Part shown: piece after piece, positions 63,401-64,000 of the stretch
Layout of the letters: each line of letters opens with the position of its first letter
Numbering within the stretch: position 1 is the stretch's first letter
DNA from: Amaurobius ferox
Lineage: Eukaryota > Arthropoda > Arachnida > Araneae > Amaurobiidae
Assembly (NCBI GenBank): GCA_951213105.1
Contig: OX578152.1
Span: forward strand, 100,050,568-100,114,567
Direction: 5' to 3'
DNA length: 64,000 bases
Made by a program: the position numbers and the translations under genes
The notes under the pieces: generated by a model
Told to the model about the DNA's origin: nothing
Database searches by the model: none
Seen by the model: only the letters and a program-made list of their open reading frames with translations

Positions 63401-63631
63401 TGAGATATTGCACATTTTTTTTATTTAAAATGGAAAAAATCAAAATATTTAATACTACGACAGATCCATTCACTTGAAAAACATTTCGAACAAAATCGAC
63501 TAAAAAGTGGCAATTTAACAGTGTTTCTCTCTCCTATTGCATTTATAAAGGTTAAGAGAAAAATGAATTTCAGGGAGGGGCGGCCACATTGCTTTCTGCT
63601 TGGGGCGGCAAAAAACCTAGAGCCGGGCCTG

Positions 63632-64000
63632 TACGCAGTATTTCCCACGCCAGACACGAACGTAGTTACCGTATGCAAATGTACAGGGAGCAGAATCAGC
63701 ATAACTGGCACCTAGTAGGTTCCGTCGATAGCCAATCAGAGCACACGTTGCCCTTTAAAAACCGGCGTCCGAGGAATCTTCTGGTTGGACCGTTAAAAGT
63801 CCCCTGGAAAAAAACGTCGTCATCGTTGTTTCGTCATTTATGAAGCGCCTGGCAGGTTGTGCCGTATCTTCGATCTGTGTTGAAGGCCCAGACCATCCGA
63901 CTCGTCCAAAGACTTAGAGCACTTTTGTGGATGGCCGGGAAAATTTTTGAATAGCGGAGTCCGACCTCCGCAGTCATGGTCCCCGGTCGGAGCAGCCAGT
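63632..64000 (+). promoter_or_regulatory. Possible RNA polymerase II promoter at the window edge
   Basis: AGCCAATCAG (CCAAT box) at 63730-63739 is followed 15 bp later by CCTTTAAAAACC (TATA-like) at 63751-63762, and then GC-rich, non-repetitive leader-like sequence to the end of the window. Any gene would lie beyond the edge. It could also be the promoter of a transposable element. Confidence 0.35.

Larger units (their letters stand above)
54985..63631. mobile_element. hAT-like bounded interval, 8.6 kb
   Basis: The left end is CAGGGCCGGCTTGGGGCGGC and the right end GCCGCCCC-related ...AGAGCCGGGCCTG; their outer 12 bases are inverse complements with one mismatch. TACGCAG flanks both sides (54978-54984 and 63632-63638), a 7-bp duplication, or 8 bp with one change. 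No transposase is recognised inside, and much of the length is later insertion (Helitron, Helentron-like). It may be a non-autonomous element that grew, or two unrelated ends. Confidence 0.5.

Overview
The window is a transposon-dense, AT-rich piece of an arthropod nuclear genome. This is judged from the repeat families seen: a 5S/tRNA composite SINE, Helentron-like (DINE-1/HINE-type) elements, a DUF4817-type mariner and a Polinton. The species cannot be told from the sequence. The only cellular genes with convincing reading frames are two intronless C2H2 zinc-finger genes near the left end (3.3-4.2 kb on the minus strand, 6.7-7.5 kb on the plus strand), plus a decayed third copy at 15.6-16.3 kb.

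The main feature is a nearly complete Polinton/Maverick (polintovirus) of 14,478 bp at 35567-50044. It has terminal inverted repeats of about 480 bp, begins AG and ends CT, and is flanked by the 6-bp target duplication ATCTAT. It lies inside the transposase gene of a 1.3-kb Tc1-like element, which has TA duplications and 28-bp ITRs at 34854 and 50662. Its left half, read on the minus strand, is a virion block: double-jelly-roll-type major capsid protein, penton (minor capsid), adenain-type cysteine protease, a pVI-like hydrophobic protein and a coiled-coil protein. From a 56-bp divergent region the right half runs on the plus strand: packaging ATPase, membrane protein, parvovirus-type phospholipase A2 with a zinc ribbon, chromodomain integrase, small zinc-finger proteins, protein-primed PolB with an embedded HNH domain, and an OB-like protein. 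Several frames are broken, mostly at homopolymers (penton, N-terminal/PolB junction, collagen-like ORF), and PolB has one nonsense codon. Thirteen of the fourteen ATG-started genes begin at TAAATG. Five sites also carry an upstream AAATGTTT box. This looks like a promoter signal of the poxvirus-late or giant-virus type.

Elsewhere the window is nested repeats. At 283-1023 two SINEs are stacked with the same target duplication three times; one is headed by a full 5S rRNA. At 10.2-13.2 kb there is a 3-kb fold-back palindrome made of 46-bp tandem units. At 24.4-32.4 kb a hAT transposase gene on the minus strand is cut into six collinear blocks by five later insertions. At 34.2-34.8 kb there is a near-perfect 275-bp tandem duplication. 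At 50.8-54.7 kb lies a young LTR retrotransposon (LTRs nearly identical, TSD ACAAT) that carries gag but no polymerase. At 55.0-63.6 kb an 8.6-kb interval has hAT-like ends and a 7-bp duplication. It contains a Helitron with textbook ends (A|TC...hairpin...CTAG|T) filled with a 147-bp minisatellite, and a full Helentron-like element. The last 300 bases hold a CCAAT/TATA-like arrangement that may be a promoter.
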